This document shows, piece by piece, positions 33,796 to 46,623 of a DNA stretch of 64,000 nucleotides (its first letter is position 1; each line of letters begins with the position of its first letter). A program made the position numbers and the translations under genes. The stretch comes from Pholiota molesta (lineage: Eukaryota > Basidiomycota > Agaricomycetes > Agaricales > Strophariaceae): the NCBI GenBank assembly GCA_014925825.1, contig JACGCK010000027.1, positions 62,001-126,000 on the forward strand, in the 5' to 3' direction. The notes beneath the pieces were generated by a model. It searched no databases and was not told the DNA's origin. It was given only the letters and a program-made list of their open reading frames with translations.

Positions 33796-35917
33796 ATGTC
33801 CTCCACGCCCTCCCCCTCCTCTTCGAGGTCATCGCCTCCTCCCAAAACGCCCCCAAATCTACACCAAAACACCATCGACCCCGACGCCAAATGGCTCGTG
33901 CAAAAGTTCGGCGGAACGAGCGTCGGCAAGTTCGCCCACAAGATCGCAGCGGACGTCGTAGCGTGCGTATCCCTTATTCACTGGCCAAGTAATGCTGCAA
34001 TAAGTGTTGGACAGTAACTACATCGACAACCACAAAGTGGCCATTGTGTGCTCGGCGCGCTCGGGGTCGACCAAGGCGCTGGGCACGACCAACCTGCTTC
34101 TCCGCGCGGCGTCAGAGGCGCTGCGGCGGACAAAGCCCGCTGGTTCTTCGGCCTCTGGCACCGTCACCCCTCTCACTAGAGGCCTCTTCGGCGTTGGCTC
34201 CTCTGGGAGCGATCACAGCCCGCCGAGAAGTCCGAAGCCCAGGCGTTCATCGCGCTCGACGTCGCCCCAGCCGCTCTTTGGCTTCACACCACTAAACGGC
34301 GCCAATGGCGCGGAGACGCAGCCGGATTTCAGCGTCACCGTCGACCTTATACGCTCAGAGCACGTCACGGCTGCCCGCGCATCCATACGCGACCCCGACC
34401 TGCTGCAGGAGCTGGAAGAGGAGATCGAGAACGACTGCGAATGGCTGCGCAGCTTCCTGCTTGCCGCAAAAGTAAGTTATGTTTCATGCGCGCCTGTCTG
34501 TTCGTTATTTGACTACTGTTCGCCCATATCACGATCTTCTGCCGTCTCGTGTAGATCATCAACGAAATCTCGCCTCGATCCAGAGACAACATCATAGGAT
34601 TGGGAGAGAGGCTCGCGTGCAAATTCATGACCGCGGTGCTCCGTGACCAGGTGCGTCCATGTTATTCTTGGATGGCAAGGCCAAAGAAAACTCACAGCGC
34701 ACAGGGCATCGACGCGGAATACGTGTCGCTCGAGGACATCGTGCCCCCGTACGACGGCGAGGTCGTCCCCGAAAAAGCCCTCCCGCAGGACTTCTACGAC
34801 ACGCTCGCCACCGCGCTCGGCGCGCGCCTGCAGGCGTGCGGCGCGCGCGTGCCCGTCGTGACCGGCTTCTTCGGGCCCGTCCCCGGCTCGCTCCTGCGGC
34901 AGGTCGGGCGCGGGTACACGGACCTCTGCTCCGCGCTGCTCGCGGCGGGGCTCGGCGCGGCGGAGCTGCAGATCTGGAAGGAGGTCGACGGGATCTTCAC
35001 CGCGGACCCGCGCAAGGTGCCGACCGCGCGCCTGATCCCGGTGATCTCGCCGGACGAGGCCGCGGAGCTCACGTACTACGGCAGCGAGGTCGTGCACCCG
35101 TTCACGATGGAGCAGGCGATCCGGCGGCGCATCCCGATCCGCATCAAGAACGTGGAGAACCCGCGCGGCGGCGGGACGGTGATCCACCCGGACCCGGAGG
35201 CGGACGACGACCTGGCCGCGGCGGCGGCGCTCGCGCAGGCGGTGCCCGAGCCCGTGTCGCTCACGTCCCTGCACGCGCTCGCGCGCGCGAACGAGGACGC
35301 GCAGCGCAAGCGGCTGCCGACCGCGGTCACGATCAAGGAGCACATCGTCGTGCTGAACATCAACTCGAACCGGAAGAGCGTCAGCCACGGCTTCCTCGCG
35401 GGCATCTTCAGCACGCTCGACAAGTTCGGCGTCGTCGTCGACCTCATCAGCACGAGCGAGGTGCACGTCAGCATGGCCATCGGGGACAGCCTCCCGCAGA
35501 AGCTCCTCGACCGCCTCGTCAAGGACCTCATGAAAAACGGCACCGTGCGCATTCCCCTGTTCTTCTGTTCCTGAATGCAGACGCTGACCCGGGTGCGTAG
35601 GTCTCCGTCCATCCGAACATGGCCATCCTCTCGCTGGTCGGGAAGCAGATGCGCAATATGGTCGGCATTGCCGGGCTCATGTTCACGACGCTCGCCCAGG
35701 GCAACGTGAACATCGAGATGATCTCGCAGGGCGCCAGCGAGATCAATATCTCCTGTGTCATTGACGAACGCGATGCGGTCAAGGCGTTGAACCTCATCCA
35801 CCAAAGCTGTCTGCAGATCAAACCAGAAGCCACGAGAGGGCGTGGTGAGTGTGCTCAATCCAGTCTGAAGGGACCTCTGGCTAAATGTGTTTCGCAGTGG
35901 GCCCGTGGTTGTTCTAG
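33796..35917 (+). CDS. Aspartate kinase
   Basis: First enzyme of the threonine/methionine branch: ATP-dependent phosphorylation of L-aspartate. Six exons (33796-33962, 34015-34471, 34555-34650, 34705-35544, 35601-35844, 35898-35917) sum to 1824 nt, 607 aa. The kinase start WLVQKFGGTSVGKFA lies near residue 33. IVCSARSGSTKALG, GFFGPVPG, the GRGYTDLCSALLAAGL block, the KEVDGIFTADPR motif and ELTYYGSEVVHPFTMEQA follow. Two ACT domains complete the protein (VLNINSNRKS...VDLISTSEVHVSM and MAILSLVGKQM...NIEMISQGASEINISCVI). A Ser/Pro/Arg-rich insert (about residues 110-140) interrupts the kinase domain. The final exon codes only for the tail ending VGPWLF. Very high GC in exon 4 creates long shadow frames on both strands. 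Confidence 0.95.
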
Positions 35918-36282
35918 CGCACTCAAAAGGGTAGAAAAAGAAAAAGCACCTTGCTGCTGCTATATTCAATTGTTTTCATTGGGACTCTTTATTCATTCAT
36001 ATCTCTCCGGATTTCTCTTCTGCCTAGAGCAGCAGGCTGCATGCCATAGATCACTATTTGTGTATTCAACATATTCAAATGCTTCGCTCTGATTCAACAG
36101 CGATAGTTACTTCAGACGCGATTCCTGTCGTCCGTACTAAAAGACTACTGCAAAACGAATTCGAAAACCGCGAGAGTTTGTACGAAGATATCAGCTGCCT
36201 GCCATTGGCTAGAGCACTCAAAATGTGAACGTAAGGCGTATTCCAATCGATTGTGTATATACAGGCCGACTCTTCAAGCTAC
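35918..36282. other. Convergent intergenic region
   Basis: 365 bases between the 3' ends of aspartokinase and the helicase gene. No gene or notable structure seen. Confidence 0.6.
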
Positions 36283-39200
36283 CTACTCCGCTTCACGCAA
36301 AACAGGCCGCTCAAATGCAGCCGCATCTTCGTCTTCTTCCAAATCGATATCCAGGTCCTCATCCTCGTGTCGGTCAATGATCATCGCCTTCAAGCGTTCA
36401 ATGGTCTCTTCCATCTCGCCGGCCGCGCGTGCCTTCCGCTCCGAGGTGTACTCACCCGTCGACAGGACAGGCTCCAGAGGATCCCAGTCGAGCTTCTTGC
36501 CCCGCCAGCCGCCGCGGATGTGGACGAAGTTGAGGAAGCCTCTCCAGATCGGGTCGAGGGAGAGCACGATGGGGTTGCCGATGACGATGAGCAGGGCCTG
36601 GGCGCGCGTGAGCGCCACTAATAATGCATTTGTCAGGTTCTCTGTTGATATGTGTAGGTTGCAAGGAGAAGGAGCTCACCATTGAGACGATTCTTATTGG
36701 CGACGAACCCAAGAGAGCGCCTGATATCTGCCGTTATATATTCCCTGTTGCTACGGACAGTTGAGATTATAATGACGCGACGTTCCTATATTTTCCATTA
36801 TAAATCAGAGATCATGGTAATGCGAGTAAAGCAGAAAGAGAAACGAACCTGGCCCTGGAATTCCTCCACACTTCCTACTTTGATATCGCGCATCTTTGGA
36901 TCCTTATGGAGCAGATCCAAGATCTTGCATCGCTGAGCGTGATATGGAGTGATAATTCCAATATGCTCCGCCTCTGCAACACAATGTCAACAGGTCAGAA
37001 TAAATCGCAAACCAAAAAAAGCGCCGAAGACGAACTGATTCCATTCTTCCTATTCCCAAGAAGCGAGATACAGTACTTCTTGACCTGGGTAGCTTCATCA
37101 ACGTTGAAGAAGGAAGGCGAGCTCGCCTCGCGCTCGTCCTTGCCGACAATGCCATGGAACACAAGAGGGAAGCGGCGCTTGGGCAATTCTTCGTAGTTTT
37201 CCAAGGAATTGATCATTGCGGGATCTCCGCATGACGCGAGTTCGGAGTTGTAGAACTGGTCGTTCGAGAATTTGAGGATGTCGGGATGAGATCGGAAGTT
37301 CTTGATGAGCTTCACGATGCTGCCGTAGCATTCGAGGGGCAGCAAAAAAAATTAGCGAAACGGTAATGGTAGATCTGGAAAATACATACGTGATGCCTTT
37401 CCCAGTGTTCAAATCGTATATCCCGCGCTGCATGATCCGCGCAAGGTAGCTTGTTCGCAAGCCCAACGAACCCGCCAAATGGGAATTAATGACGGGACCA
37501 AGCTGTTGGTTGTCACCAGCAAGAACAACATTCGTCTTCGCATCTGCATTATTCTTGATAGGAACCATAATCTCCGGCTCCTTTCCCTGCCCTGCTTCAT
37601 CAATGAATATATGCGTGAAATGTCCCCTCTTCAATCCGAGTCCAGATGGAACGCTCCCAGACAGACAAGTCGACACGACGACGCGGAACTTGGAAAGCTG
37701 CTCGAGGTCTGGCATCGAGAAAACGAGGTTGTTGTTGATGTTCGCGTACTCGCGCAGGATCTTGGGCATGTCTTCGAGCCTGCGGCTGAGCGAGTTTAGG
37801 CGGAAGACCTCGGAGCGTCCGAGATCCATGAGCTTAAGGGCTATAGTGTCGGCCGCAGAGTTGTTAGGAGCGCAGGCCAAGATGCGGACGTTGGGGTCTT
37901 TGGCGAGCAGCTGTCTCATGGCCTCAATGATTGTTACGGTTTTTCCTGTGCCCGGCCTACAGAACATGATTAATTTTACCCGAGTCAAGTCGAAGGTGAA
38001 AAATAGTAACTTACGGCCCAAACACCACGAAAGGAACGCTGCCAGGTTTCTGGTTCACAATCGCAGCGACCGTCTCCATCTGTTCTTCATCTTCTCCAAG
38101 AGGACGATAAAAAGGGACCAGATCCACAATCTTGTCCAAAGTGACCCGTTGCACGCCCCTTATATGCTCAGGCTCCGGAAACAAGAGACGCGACGGATTG
38201 AACTTGTTCGTCACCGCCTGGTGCATGCGGCGGAAGGGCAGCCTGTTGAGCACGAAGCGCACGTCGAACTTCGTTCCGCGGTAGGTGCTGAAGCTATCCC
38301 CGAAGTGCAAGCTGACGTGCTTTTGGAACACTTTGTGAACCCGCCCTTCGAACCAGGGGCGCGTATTGAGGGTATCCGGAGACCCTGCATGGCTGACGAG
38401 GATGAAGTCGCCGACGAGGACAGAGGGGCGGCTTTCCGCGAGACCTTCAACTAAGAGCCTGTGGATATGCATCAACACCTTGATGTTGTTATCAGAAAGA
38501 CCAAGAAATACTGACTTGTAACGAGGGTAGTCCGCCTGCAATTCAACATCACTAAGTGAATAGGCATCCAAATCCAATCTAATGAAAATTCAAGTTAGGA
38601 AAAAAGAGGTAGATGATTCTCTGAAGATGCTGACTTGACTCTTTGTTCTTCAAGATGTAGTAAGACTTGGAACCAAGTACCGTACGTCTTCTCGGTGAGA
38701 ACTTCGGGCATGAACTTCTTCTTGACATAAGCTAATGCCCCACTGCCTGGTGACGCTGCGGCCTGGACAAGATTATCAGGTGCGTTGAAATGGGGGAGGA
38801 AGTCCACCCATTTCGTCTTCGACCAAACGGGCGGCCTCGAGCTTGGCACAATTGACCCAACAGGGTTGAATTTAACAATTTTGCGACGCGAGTAGGGGAT
38901 TTTCGCTTGCAGGAGGTCGTGGTCTTCCCTAGACCCAACGGTCGCTTCTACCGAACGAGTGATGATAAAGGTCTGTTTGAGGTCGAGGTCGAAAAAGACG
39001 AGTTCTAAAGTGTCGTTGTAATACCCTGCATAGGAGGGGTGCATCACCACAGAAACTTCGCGGGTCATCCCTTTCGGAATGACGCGGGCTCGTCCTCTCA
39101 TGGTCGCTGAAAACCTAGAAAACAGGTTCAGCATATATTCCTAGAATACGAACCACACGCACTTGACCCCATGGTCGTCTCCGCGACTGGACGAGCGCAT

Positions 39201-39830
39201 CTTGCACGCCTTCAACGACACAGGCGCATTATGCGTGGTCACCGACACCATGAACTCCACCCTGCTATCGATGTCCAGGATCCCAAAGTCGATGCCAGAG
39301 CGTCCGGTCACGGTGACGCCGTGCTTGTCCTCCGCCGTCTCCGCGAGCAGCTCCTCCAGCTGCTCGCGGTGCTGCTCCATGAGGTGGTCCGCCATGTGGG
39401 CGTCGTAGGCGGCGCTGTCGATGTGCTTGCGGCAGTGCTCGCATCTCATAAGCTGGTCGCTCCCGTCCTGCTGCTACGCCAAGTGCATGAGCATGAGCAG
39501 CGGTGTATGTGGTAGAGGGAAACCGACTCGAACGACAGGCGGAGTCCTTTGCGTTCGGCCGTGCATACTCACCTGTGCGCCTTGCCCGGGACCGTGCGCA
39601 GCATCTCTGCCCGGTGCTCGACGCTGTTTGGGCTTCGGAGGCGCTGAGGCAGCGAGCAGTTCGCGGTGGCGCCGTCCTTGGAGATGCGGAATTTGGACTT
39701 TGAGGTCGAGGATGACACCGCATGTGCACTTGAAGATGTCGTGGCGAAGGGAACAAGTCTGGCCAAAGGTGCATCCATTGGTCACGAATGGGATGCAATA
39801 CCTCGGATCGGTGTACATAGCCTTGGCCAT
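36283..39830 (-). CDS. MOV10/SDE3-type RNA helicase with N-terminal zinc fingers
   Basis: Superfamily 1B helicase of the UPF1/MOV10/SDE3 group; relatives act in RNA silencing and control of retroelement RNA. Nine exons (39830-39573, 39473-39163, 39114-38635, 38578-38015, 37956-37390, 37319-37036, 36973-36849, 36785-36680, 36617-36283) sum to 3030 nt, 1009 aa. An in-frame ATG at 39875 is an alternative start. A CCCH finger (C-x7-C-x5-C-x3-H, residues 12-30) and a C2H2-like CEHC...HMADH unit come first, then the MOV10-like beta region. Helicase motifs are PPGTGKT (about 538), IDEAGQ (about 655), LAGDNQQLGP, KNFRSHPDIL, GIITPYHAQ, GSVEEFQGQE and VALTRAQALLIVIGN. An acidic tail ends the protein. 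Two introns use GTTCGT donors. Confidence 0.92.
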
Positions 39831-40311
39831 AGTTGGAATGGACGACGACGACAGAAGGTTGAGAGAAGAAGTCAAGAGTTAGAGGAGCGAGAGTCAAAGA
39901 AAGTCAGGTTGGAACCTCAAGGCGACGTGATGGTGGGACCTCGAGGCAAAGTTTAAAACTGTGGCTTTGCCCGAATGCAGCGAGAATGCAAGAGAGCGCT
40001 CATGCCGACGCTCAAGTTACAGCATCGTCCTTGTCAGAGTTGGCCAAAAATATGGATAGTGGCAGTAACAGATTACACTGAATTTTGCAACCCCGCGATG
40101 GTATATCATTAATGTTCTTAAGCGCTCTTTTCTCATGATAGCTCATGATAGTCGCATTAATAACACCGAGTCCCGAATCTCCATATTCGGCCAAAAACAA
40201 TATTACATCGCATTTACGCTTAAGCTTGAAATTGATAAATCCAAATAAGAAAAATTACATGGATACATAGTTCTGAACCGGAGAGAGTCATGAGTTGAAT
40301 ACCCAGCGTCA
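39831..40311. other. Helicase promoter side / aminopeptidase 3' flank
   Basis: 481 bases between two minus-strand genes. No gene seen. Confidence 0.6.
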
Positions 40312-43279
40312 TCATGATTCCAGCGGACTGCATTCCCGCGTCAACCACGCCAACGCTCTCGGATCGTTCTGCACCAAAGGCGACACCTTCTCAAACACCT
40401 CCGCATGGTACGCATCCAGCCACCTCTTCTCCTCCGCGGTCAACAGCGCCACATCCACGAGCTTCTTGTGAATCGGGCACCTAGAACAAAACAACACATG
40501 TCAGCACCAATTTCCCTGCTCAGACTCGCTGCGCCGCGAACGAGGACTCGGAGGGACGAACTGACATAGTGACATTCTCGAATCCGAGGTAGCCCTTGTC
40601 GCCAAAGTTGTTTCGCAGCGTGACGTTCTTCACAAGCACCACGTTTTCGATGCGGATGCCGAAGCGCCCGTCCGCATAATACCCTGGCTCGTTGGAGACG
40701 GTCATACCGGCCTTCAGCGGCGCATTGTTGAGCGCTAGTGTATTACTTAGTATCCGAATGCGCAGCGCAAAAGGAGGAAAGACGCACTTATCCGTGTTCC
40801 AATACCATGAGGACCCTCGTGAACGTTGAGGAAGTGGCCTACCCCGTGCCCTGTTCCGTGCCTTCGTACGCAAAGTTAACCACTTGTCCACCTCTGGGAG
40901 AATAGGACGACGGCGTTACCTGAAATCTGATAAAAAGAATAAGAAAAAGATAATCCATGTCAACATAACCAGTGATCACCTAAACCATCCTGCCATAGGG
41001 CCCGACGAGCAAATGCATCACTGGACAGAATGCATCAGCGCGGTTCAACCAAATGAGAAAGACGAACGGACATGATGTATCCCGTCGTCCCGACAGGGAA
41101 AGTCGCGGTGTCAATCGCGATGTGCCCTTGCAATACCCGTGTGAATGCGCGTTTCTCCTCGTCCGATGGCGTTCCAAAGTGCTTGGGTCAAAGTTAGAGG
41201 CGATCACGGTCGGAAAGCCATTGCTACCTACCCATGTCCTGGTTACATCCGTAGTTCCATCCAAGTATTGTCCTAGTATACAAAGTGAGTACAGATTGGC
41301 GCTTTATAATCGTTTGGATAAACAACCTCCTGAGTCGCAGAGATAGATCTGATACCCATATCAGCAGAATACCATGGACCCAAGGATTGTTACATACCTG
41401 ATCCTTCTTGATAATATCACAATCATTAGGGTCCGGCGAATAGTGAATAATAGCACCATTCGGCCCAGTCGACGAAATAGTAGTAAACGACAACCCTTTA
41501 AACAAATCCAACTCCCTACACCCACGCAAAAACAAAGAAAGAAAAAATCAACACCATCCAAACACACACCCAAACCAAAACCCGCACTCACGCGCGATAC
41601 TTCTCCAGCACATCCGCGCCCGCACTCTCGCTCACCTCCGCGCCCGCCTCCAGGCGCTCCTCCAGCCACGCAAAGTAGCGCGCGAGCGCCGCCCCGTCGC
41701 GCACGTGGCTCTTCCGGAAGCCGTCCAGCTCCGTCGCGTTCTTCACGGCCTTGAGGTCGGTCACGGGCGAGCGCACGATCGTGTGCGTGCCCTCGCCGAG
41801 GGCTTCGGCGACGGCGAGGCTGGCTTTGTCGCCGATGAGGATTTTCTGGGGTGCGAGGCGTCAGTGGGCTTGGGCTACAGGGAAGGGGCTGGGGGGATAC
41901 GCACTGCGTCGTCCTTGAGGTCGAGCGAGGACGGGAGGCTCTTGAGGAAGGCGAAGAAGGCGTCGTATGGCTGGATCTCCACGCTGGTGCCTAGGTAGTT
42001 CTTCGCGGAGGCGTCGAGTTGCTTGTCGTTGACGAATAGAATGACGTTGTCGGTGGTCACTACGGCGTAAGCAAAGAATACTGTCCAACATGATTCGTGA
42101 GATGACGATTGATGATATTCGCATGTGTTGGACATACCTGGATTGAAATCGATGTCAGATCCCCTGAGGTTAAACAGCCACGCGATCTCGTCGAGCATGG
42201 TGACGACGATTGCCTTTGCGTTCTTCTTCTGCAATTCCTCTCGGACCTTGGCAACCTTGTCCGAATGCGATTGTCCTAGATCAAACTAGTTAATTCTGAG
42301 CACAAAGAAACGCGGATTCCACACACACCTGAGTACTTTTCATCCAGATAGAACACCTCATTCGCGGGTCTCGGCGGCCGATCCTCCCAAATCGCGTCCA
42401 CGGGGTTGTAGGAAAGCGATACCAGCTCCGAGGATTTAGGCGCGAGTTGCTTCGTCAGACTTTCAGCATCGGCTAGAACGCTCTTAATCAGTCGCGACAC
42501 GCAGAACAGGCGCAAGATCGCCTACAGGCCGATATGAGTTTGGCATCGATGCCAATTTTTGTGTTCGCGTTCAAGTCCTACCAGAGGATATAAGGTCGTG
42601 TTCTAGATGGATGTCTGGCCCCACGTTACCTTGTACAGAAATTCTTGCCATGTAGGTACATCTTTATCATAATTCAGGTTATGTTCAGACATCCCAAATG
42701 AACGCACGCACCAGGAAGACCCTGCTTCATCAATTTCCAGTTCCTGTTCTATGATCAACTATGTGTCCTCCGCATCAATGACAAACGCTGCTGCTAACTG
42801 GTCTAGTTGTTTGCCTGCCTGGAGGAAGTATCGACCGTCCGTGAAGAGATATGCGTTATCGAGAGTGATAACGGCGCATCCTGCAGATAAAGTCAGCGCG
42901 AGCGGGAACGGGTATTCCGTTGGACGTACCGGCGGAACCGTTGAATCCCGAGATGAACGCCCGCCGTTCGTCGCAGTGCGCGAGATATTCACTCGAATCT
43001 ATTAGGGGGTTTGGAACCTAAACGCGATCTTATCGCACAAGACATAAAGCACGCACGCTCATCTTCACTGGGCACAACAACGGCCTGCACGCCCACGTCC
43101 TTCGACTTCATCAACTCCCGAAGGCGCGCGAGCCGCTCGGTGGTGTGGACTGTCTGCTGGCCTGCTGCTCCCATGGCTGCGGTGCTCGATAGCGGTCGTG
43201 CGTGGGGTCGTAGAAGGGAGGGTGCTGATCGTGGCCTGGATATCTGAAATCGAAGCCAAACTTGGAGTTGTCGCCACAT
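40312..43279 (-). CDS. Xaa-Pro aminopeptidase P, 19 exons
   Basis: Metallopeptidase of family M24B that removes an N-terminal residue before proline. I rebuilt 19 exons from 43279 to 40312, total 1953 nt, 650 aa. An Arg-rich, acid-poor start ([17 protein letters not shown]) suggests a mitochondrial form, with an internal Met (MGAAGQQ) as a possible cytosolic start. Conserved blocks: [48 protein letters not shown], and the metal and active sites [13 protein letters not shown] (two Asp), [29 protein letters not shown] (His), [10 protein letters not shown] (Glu) and GIRIENVV (Glu). The D-F-R of the catalytic loop is encoded by a 7-nt exon at 40926-40920. Other small exons are 22 and 32 nt. One intron uses donor GTCCGT. 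Confidence 0.93.
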
Positions 43280-43473
43280 GGCATGGGGGTTGGCCGGAGA
43301 GGGCCGGCTAATATGTTCTGTGACTGGGGTCACGGGCGTCTAAAAGCGGCTGCTCTTATTATGTAATATAGATATTTTGTCGCGCCATAAATTCGCGTGG
43401 GTGCGGCACGTGACCATAATTAATGGCCTGATTGTCGTCGAACGACTTTGCAGCTCAGCAGAGAACCACCACT
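43280..43473. promoter_or_regulatory. 194-bp divergent promoter, aminopeptidase P / SREBP
   Basis: Start codons of the two divergent genes are 194 bases apart. The palindrome CACGTG (43407-43412), followed by AC to give CACGTGAC, lies 62 bases before the SREBP start. SREBP-type bHLH proteins bind both E boxes and sterol elements, so autoregulation is possible. This is inference from motif and position. Confidence 0.45.
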
Positions 43474-46400
43474 ATGGCTGAACTGGACCCCTCCGATCCC
43501 CTCAATCTGCTGCTGCACAACGGCGACGCCTCCTCGGACGAGGCGTCCCAGCACGAGAACGCGCAGGACTGGTCCAAGTTCAGCACGCTGTGGACAGACG
43601 GCGCCGACCCTACGAAGCACTACTCGGACATGATGGATTTCGCCGACCTCAGCGCCCTGCCCATGGACATGGATTTCAACCCGTCGATGTCCATTGAGCC
43701 CAGTGCTCTGCACTACGACCCCTTGAAGTTCAACTTCTCCTACGACGACCAATTCAGCGCCCTATCAAGCGAATTATTATCCGGCCAATTTCCGTTTGGC
43801 TTCCAGTCTGCCCTTTCTGGTAGCGACTTTTCTGGATCTTCATCAGACTCATCTACGAAGGAGCGCCGTCTCAGCATCACATCGTCGTCGTCATCTTCCG
43901 GTGCTTCCCTATCTCCAGTCCCCGAATCACTTCCCAGCCCCCACGCCAGCTACACCACCGATACCCCGCTAAAAGAGGAACCCACGCAGCCCTCGCTTGA
44001 TCCCGCCGCCGAACTTGCGCAGCGGGTGCGTCAATCCGCCGGCGTCATGCTAGCCGTGCCGATGAATGCGCAACTTCAAGGAATGGGAATCCACGTCCCA
44101 GGTATGGATCAAATTCTAGTTTCAAACGAAGTAATTCGCCAACAGTTACTAGCAGGCAACTCATCGCAAGCAAAGCTCCCTATCCCCCGGTTACCCCGCC
44201 ACAATTCCATGTCCATTCCTAAATCTTCGAGTGCATCTGCCTCATCTTCCGCAGCATCCACCCCTCCTCCTTCCACTCCTCCCGCGAACGCATTCAAACT
44301 GACCGTTAACACCAACACCGGCTTCACCGCCGCCGAGGCAGCTTTTACACCAACAGGCACCGCACCCACCGTCGGCCTCCCGCGACCGAAAACAAGCCAC
44401 ACGACCATCGAGCGCCGCTACCGCACGAACCTGAACGCCCGCATCCAGAGCCTGCGCATGGCGGTGCCTGCGCTGCGGGTGCTAGAGGACCGGGAGGGCG
44501 GCAACGGGAAGAAGATCAAGAAGAACGTCAAGGGCAGCGTCCTCGTCAAAGGCGCGGGCGGCGCGAACATCGACGCGGACGACGGCTCGGTCGACGTCAT
44601 CGACGAGCGCGGCTTCGTCGACGGTGTCAAGGTCGCCCGGAAGTGCAGCAAGGCGAATGTCCTGGGCAAAGCCGTCGAGTACATTCGGGTCTTGAAGAAA
44701 CGGGAACTGCGCCTGAAGGCCGAACAGGCTGGGTTGAAGACCCTCATCTCAGGCCTAGTCGGCGGCCCCGCGCTGGTCCGCGAGTGGGAGAAGGAATGGC
44801 GGGCGAACTTTGGCGGCGAGGAGAGGGACGAGGTCGAAGGCGACGAGGAGGACGCAGAGGACGACGACAGTGACGAGGAGGACGGCGAAGATGGCGACGA
44901 AGAGGGCGGCCGGAAGCGCAAGCGCCCGAAAGTGGCGTCCGCGCCGAAGAAGCCCGCGGCCGAGAAGGAGAAGAAGAAGCCCGCCGCGCCCGTGATGCTC
45001 GCGGCGAGCGAGGCGGGCGGCGCGGGTGCGCCCGAGAAGCGCAAGCGCGGCCGCCCGAGGAAGATCCTGCCGCCGCCTGTCACGCTGCCCCCGACGGCGT
45101 CGTCGCCCTCGGACGGCTCCGTGCAGGACGAGCCTATGGCGTCAGCGCCATATACCGCCACGCAGGCGCAGTGGCCGCAACAGCAGCAGCAGCACGCGCA
45201 GCCGCAGCAGTACCTGCTCGCGGTCTTCGCGCTATTCTCGTTCTTCAACTCGCCCCTCACGTCCTCGTCCGCCTTATTCCAGGCGGGCCACCATCACACG
45301 GGCGCTGTCCTCTCGTCCGTGCACCCGCCGCTGGCCTATTCCCCCGAGATCATCGCGCAGTTCGCTGCGCCTGAGGCGACGGTGCCGGGCGGATGGGCGT
45401 GGTCGGAGTACATGCAGATGTTCCATCTCGCTGTATCTGTGCTCGTGCTCGCCAGTTTCGCTAGCAGCTGGCTTGGGATCAACTTTGGCCTTGGGTTGGG
45501 CAAGGCGGTCGCGCAGAGCAGGAGGCTGTCTATGCGCCGCGCTACTACCAGTGAGCAGAGCCGCAAATCCAGCGCCGGTAGCGGCAGCTGGGCGGATTTG
45601 GCGCAGGAATCTGTACTCGAAGGTAAGGCCTGTTATTGATGCTCCAAGATGTCGTTGCTAATTCTGTCTGCTTTTCTAGGAAATGCTTCCGAGTTATCCA
45701 TCTATGAGCGCGTCCAGCTGTACCGCTCTATCTCTACGAAGAAGAACGCGTCGATCTCGGATCTCACCAACCTGGCCATCGTCTTCCAGGCCACCACGGG
45801 CGCCTTCCGCGGTCTTGCGCACATGAAAGCCCGCCTGCTCTGGGCCGCCGCGAAGCTGCAAGCCGAAAAGCCGCACCCGAAATCCCCCGCCAAAACCAGC
45901 GAGCAGCTCGTGTTCTCCGCGCTGAGCGTCGAGGACGCCGCGCGCTGCCTCGCCGGCGCGACGCCCGCCGACCGCACGGACGGCGAGCGCGCGTACGCGC
46001 CGGTCGAGGTGCTCGCCTGCGTGGTGGTGAAGGCGCGCGTGAAGCGGCACGTCGCGGCGCTGTTCGTCGACGCCGTCGCGGAGGAGACCGCGATCTCCGC
46101 GCGGCCCGCGGAGGACGACGCGGAGTGGCGCCGCACGATCGACGCTGCGCGCGAGCTCGGCGGCGCCGTCGAGGCGCTCGGCCGCCTGCTCGAGCACACG
46201 TGGAAGGCGGACGCCGCGGGTGGCGACGCGGACGATCTCGCGCTCGAGGCTGGCGCCGCGGCTGCTGACGGCGCGCCGGGGCTCGACGCGGACATCCGCG
46301 CGCTGTTCGCCGCGCTCGTGCTGTACCGCCGCCTGTTTGCGCCGGCGCGCGACGGGTCGCTGTCGTCGTCGACGCTGCTGAGCCCGCCGCCGACGCCGAC

Positions 46401-46623
46401 GGCGAAGACGAGCATCCGGCGCGGGCAGATGCTCCAGGCGCTGCGGGCCGTGCTCGGCAGCGGGGTGTTTGAGGACGATGCGTTGGTGCGGGTTGGCGGA
46501 GGGGATGGGGATGGGGATGAGGAGGTCGTGGAGAGGGAGATGGGGCTCGAGGACGCGCGCGATCGGGTCGTGGATATGATATTCGATTCCGAGCGGCGGC
46601 TGAGGGCTACTTCTCCGTCATGA
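43474..46623 (+). CDS. SREBP-like membrane-anchored bHLH transcription factor
   Basis: Fungal SREBP (Sre1-like) regulator of sterol and hypoxia response, held in the ER membrane until released by cleavage. Exon 1 is 43474-45622 and exon 2 is 45680-46623, total 3093 nt, 1030 aa. The ATG at 43474 (MAELDPSDPLNLLL) is used because upstream sequence offers only a TTG. The bHLH begins near residue 308 with ERRYRTNLN. Tyr in place of the usual Arg is the SREBP hallmark. Helix 1 and helix 2 are separated by a long loop of about 55 residues. A basic/acidic stretch follows, then a lysine-rich AT-hook-like KRGRPRK. Two membrane segments lie near residues 580-598 and 649-676. The C-terminal regulatory part is Ala-rich. 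Two decayed copies lie at 47.6 and 63.2 kb. Confidence 0.9.

Noticed and set aside
34513..35466. Long minus-strand open frame (317 codons)
   Set aside because: Shadow of the very GC-rich aspartokinase exon 4; the plus-strand protein has clear kinase and ACT motifs.
44418..45260. Minus-strand open frame of 280 codons, Ser-rich
   Set aside because: Antisense of the SREBP exon; composition mirrors acidic and Ala runs.
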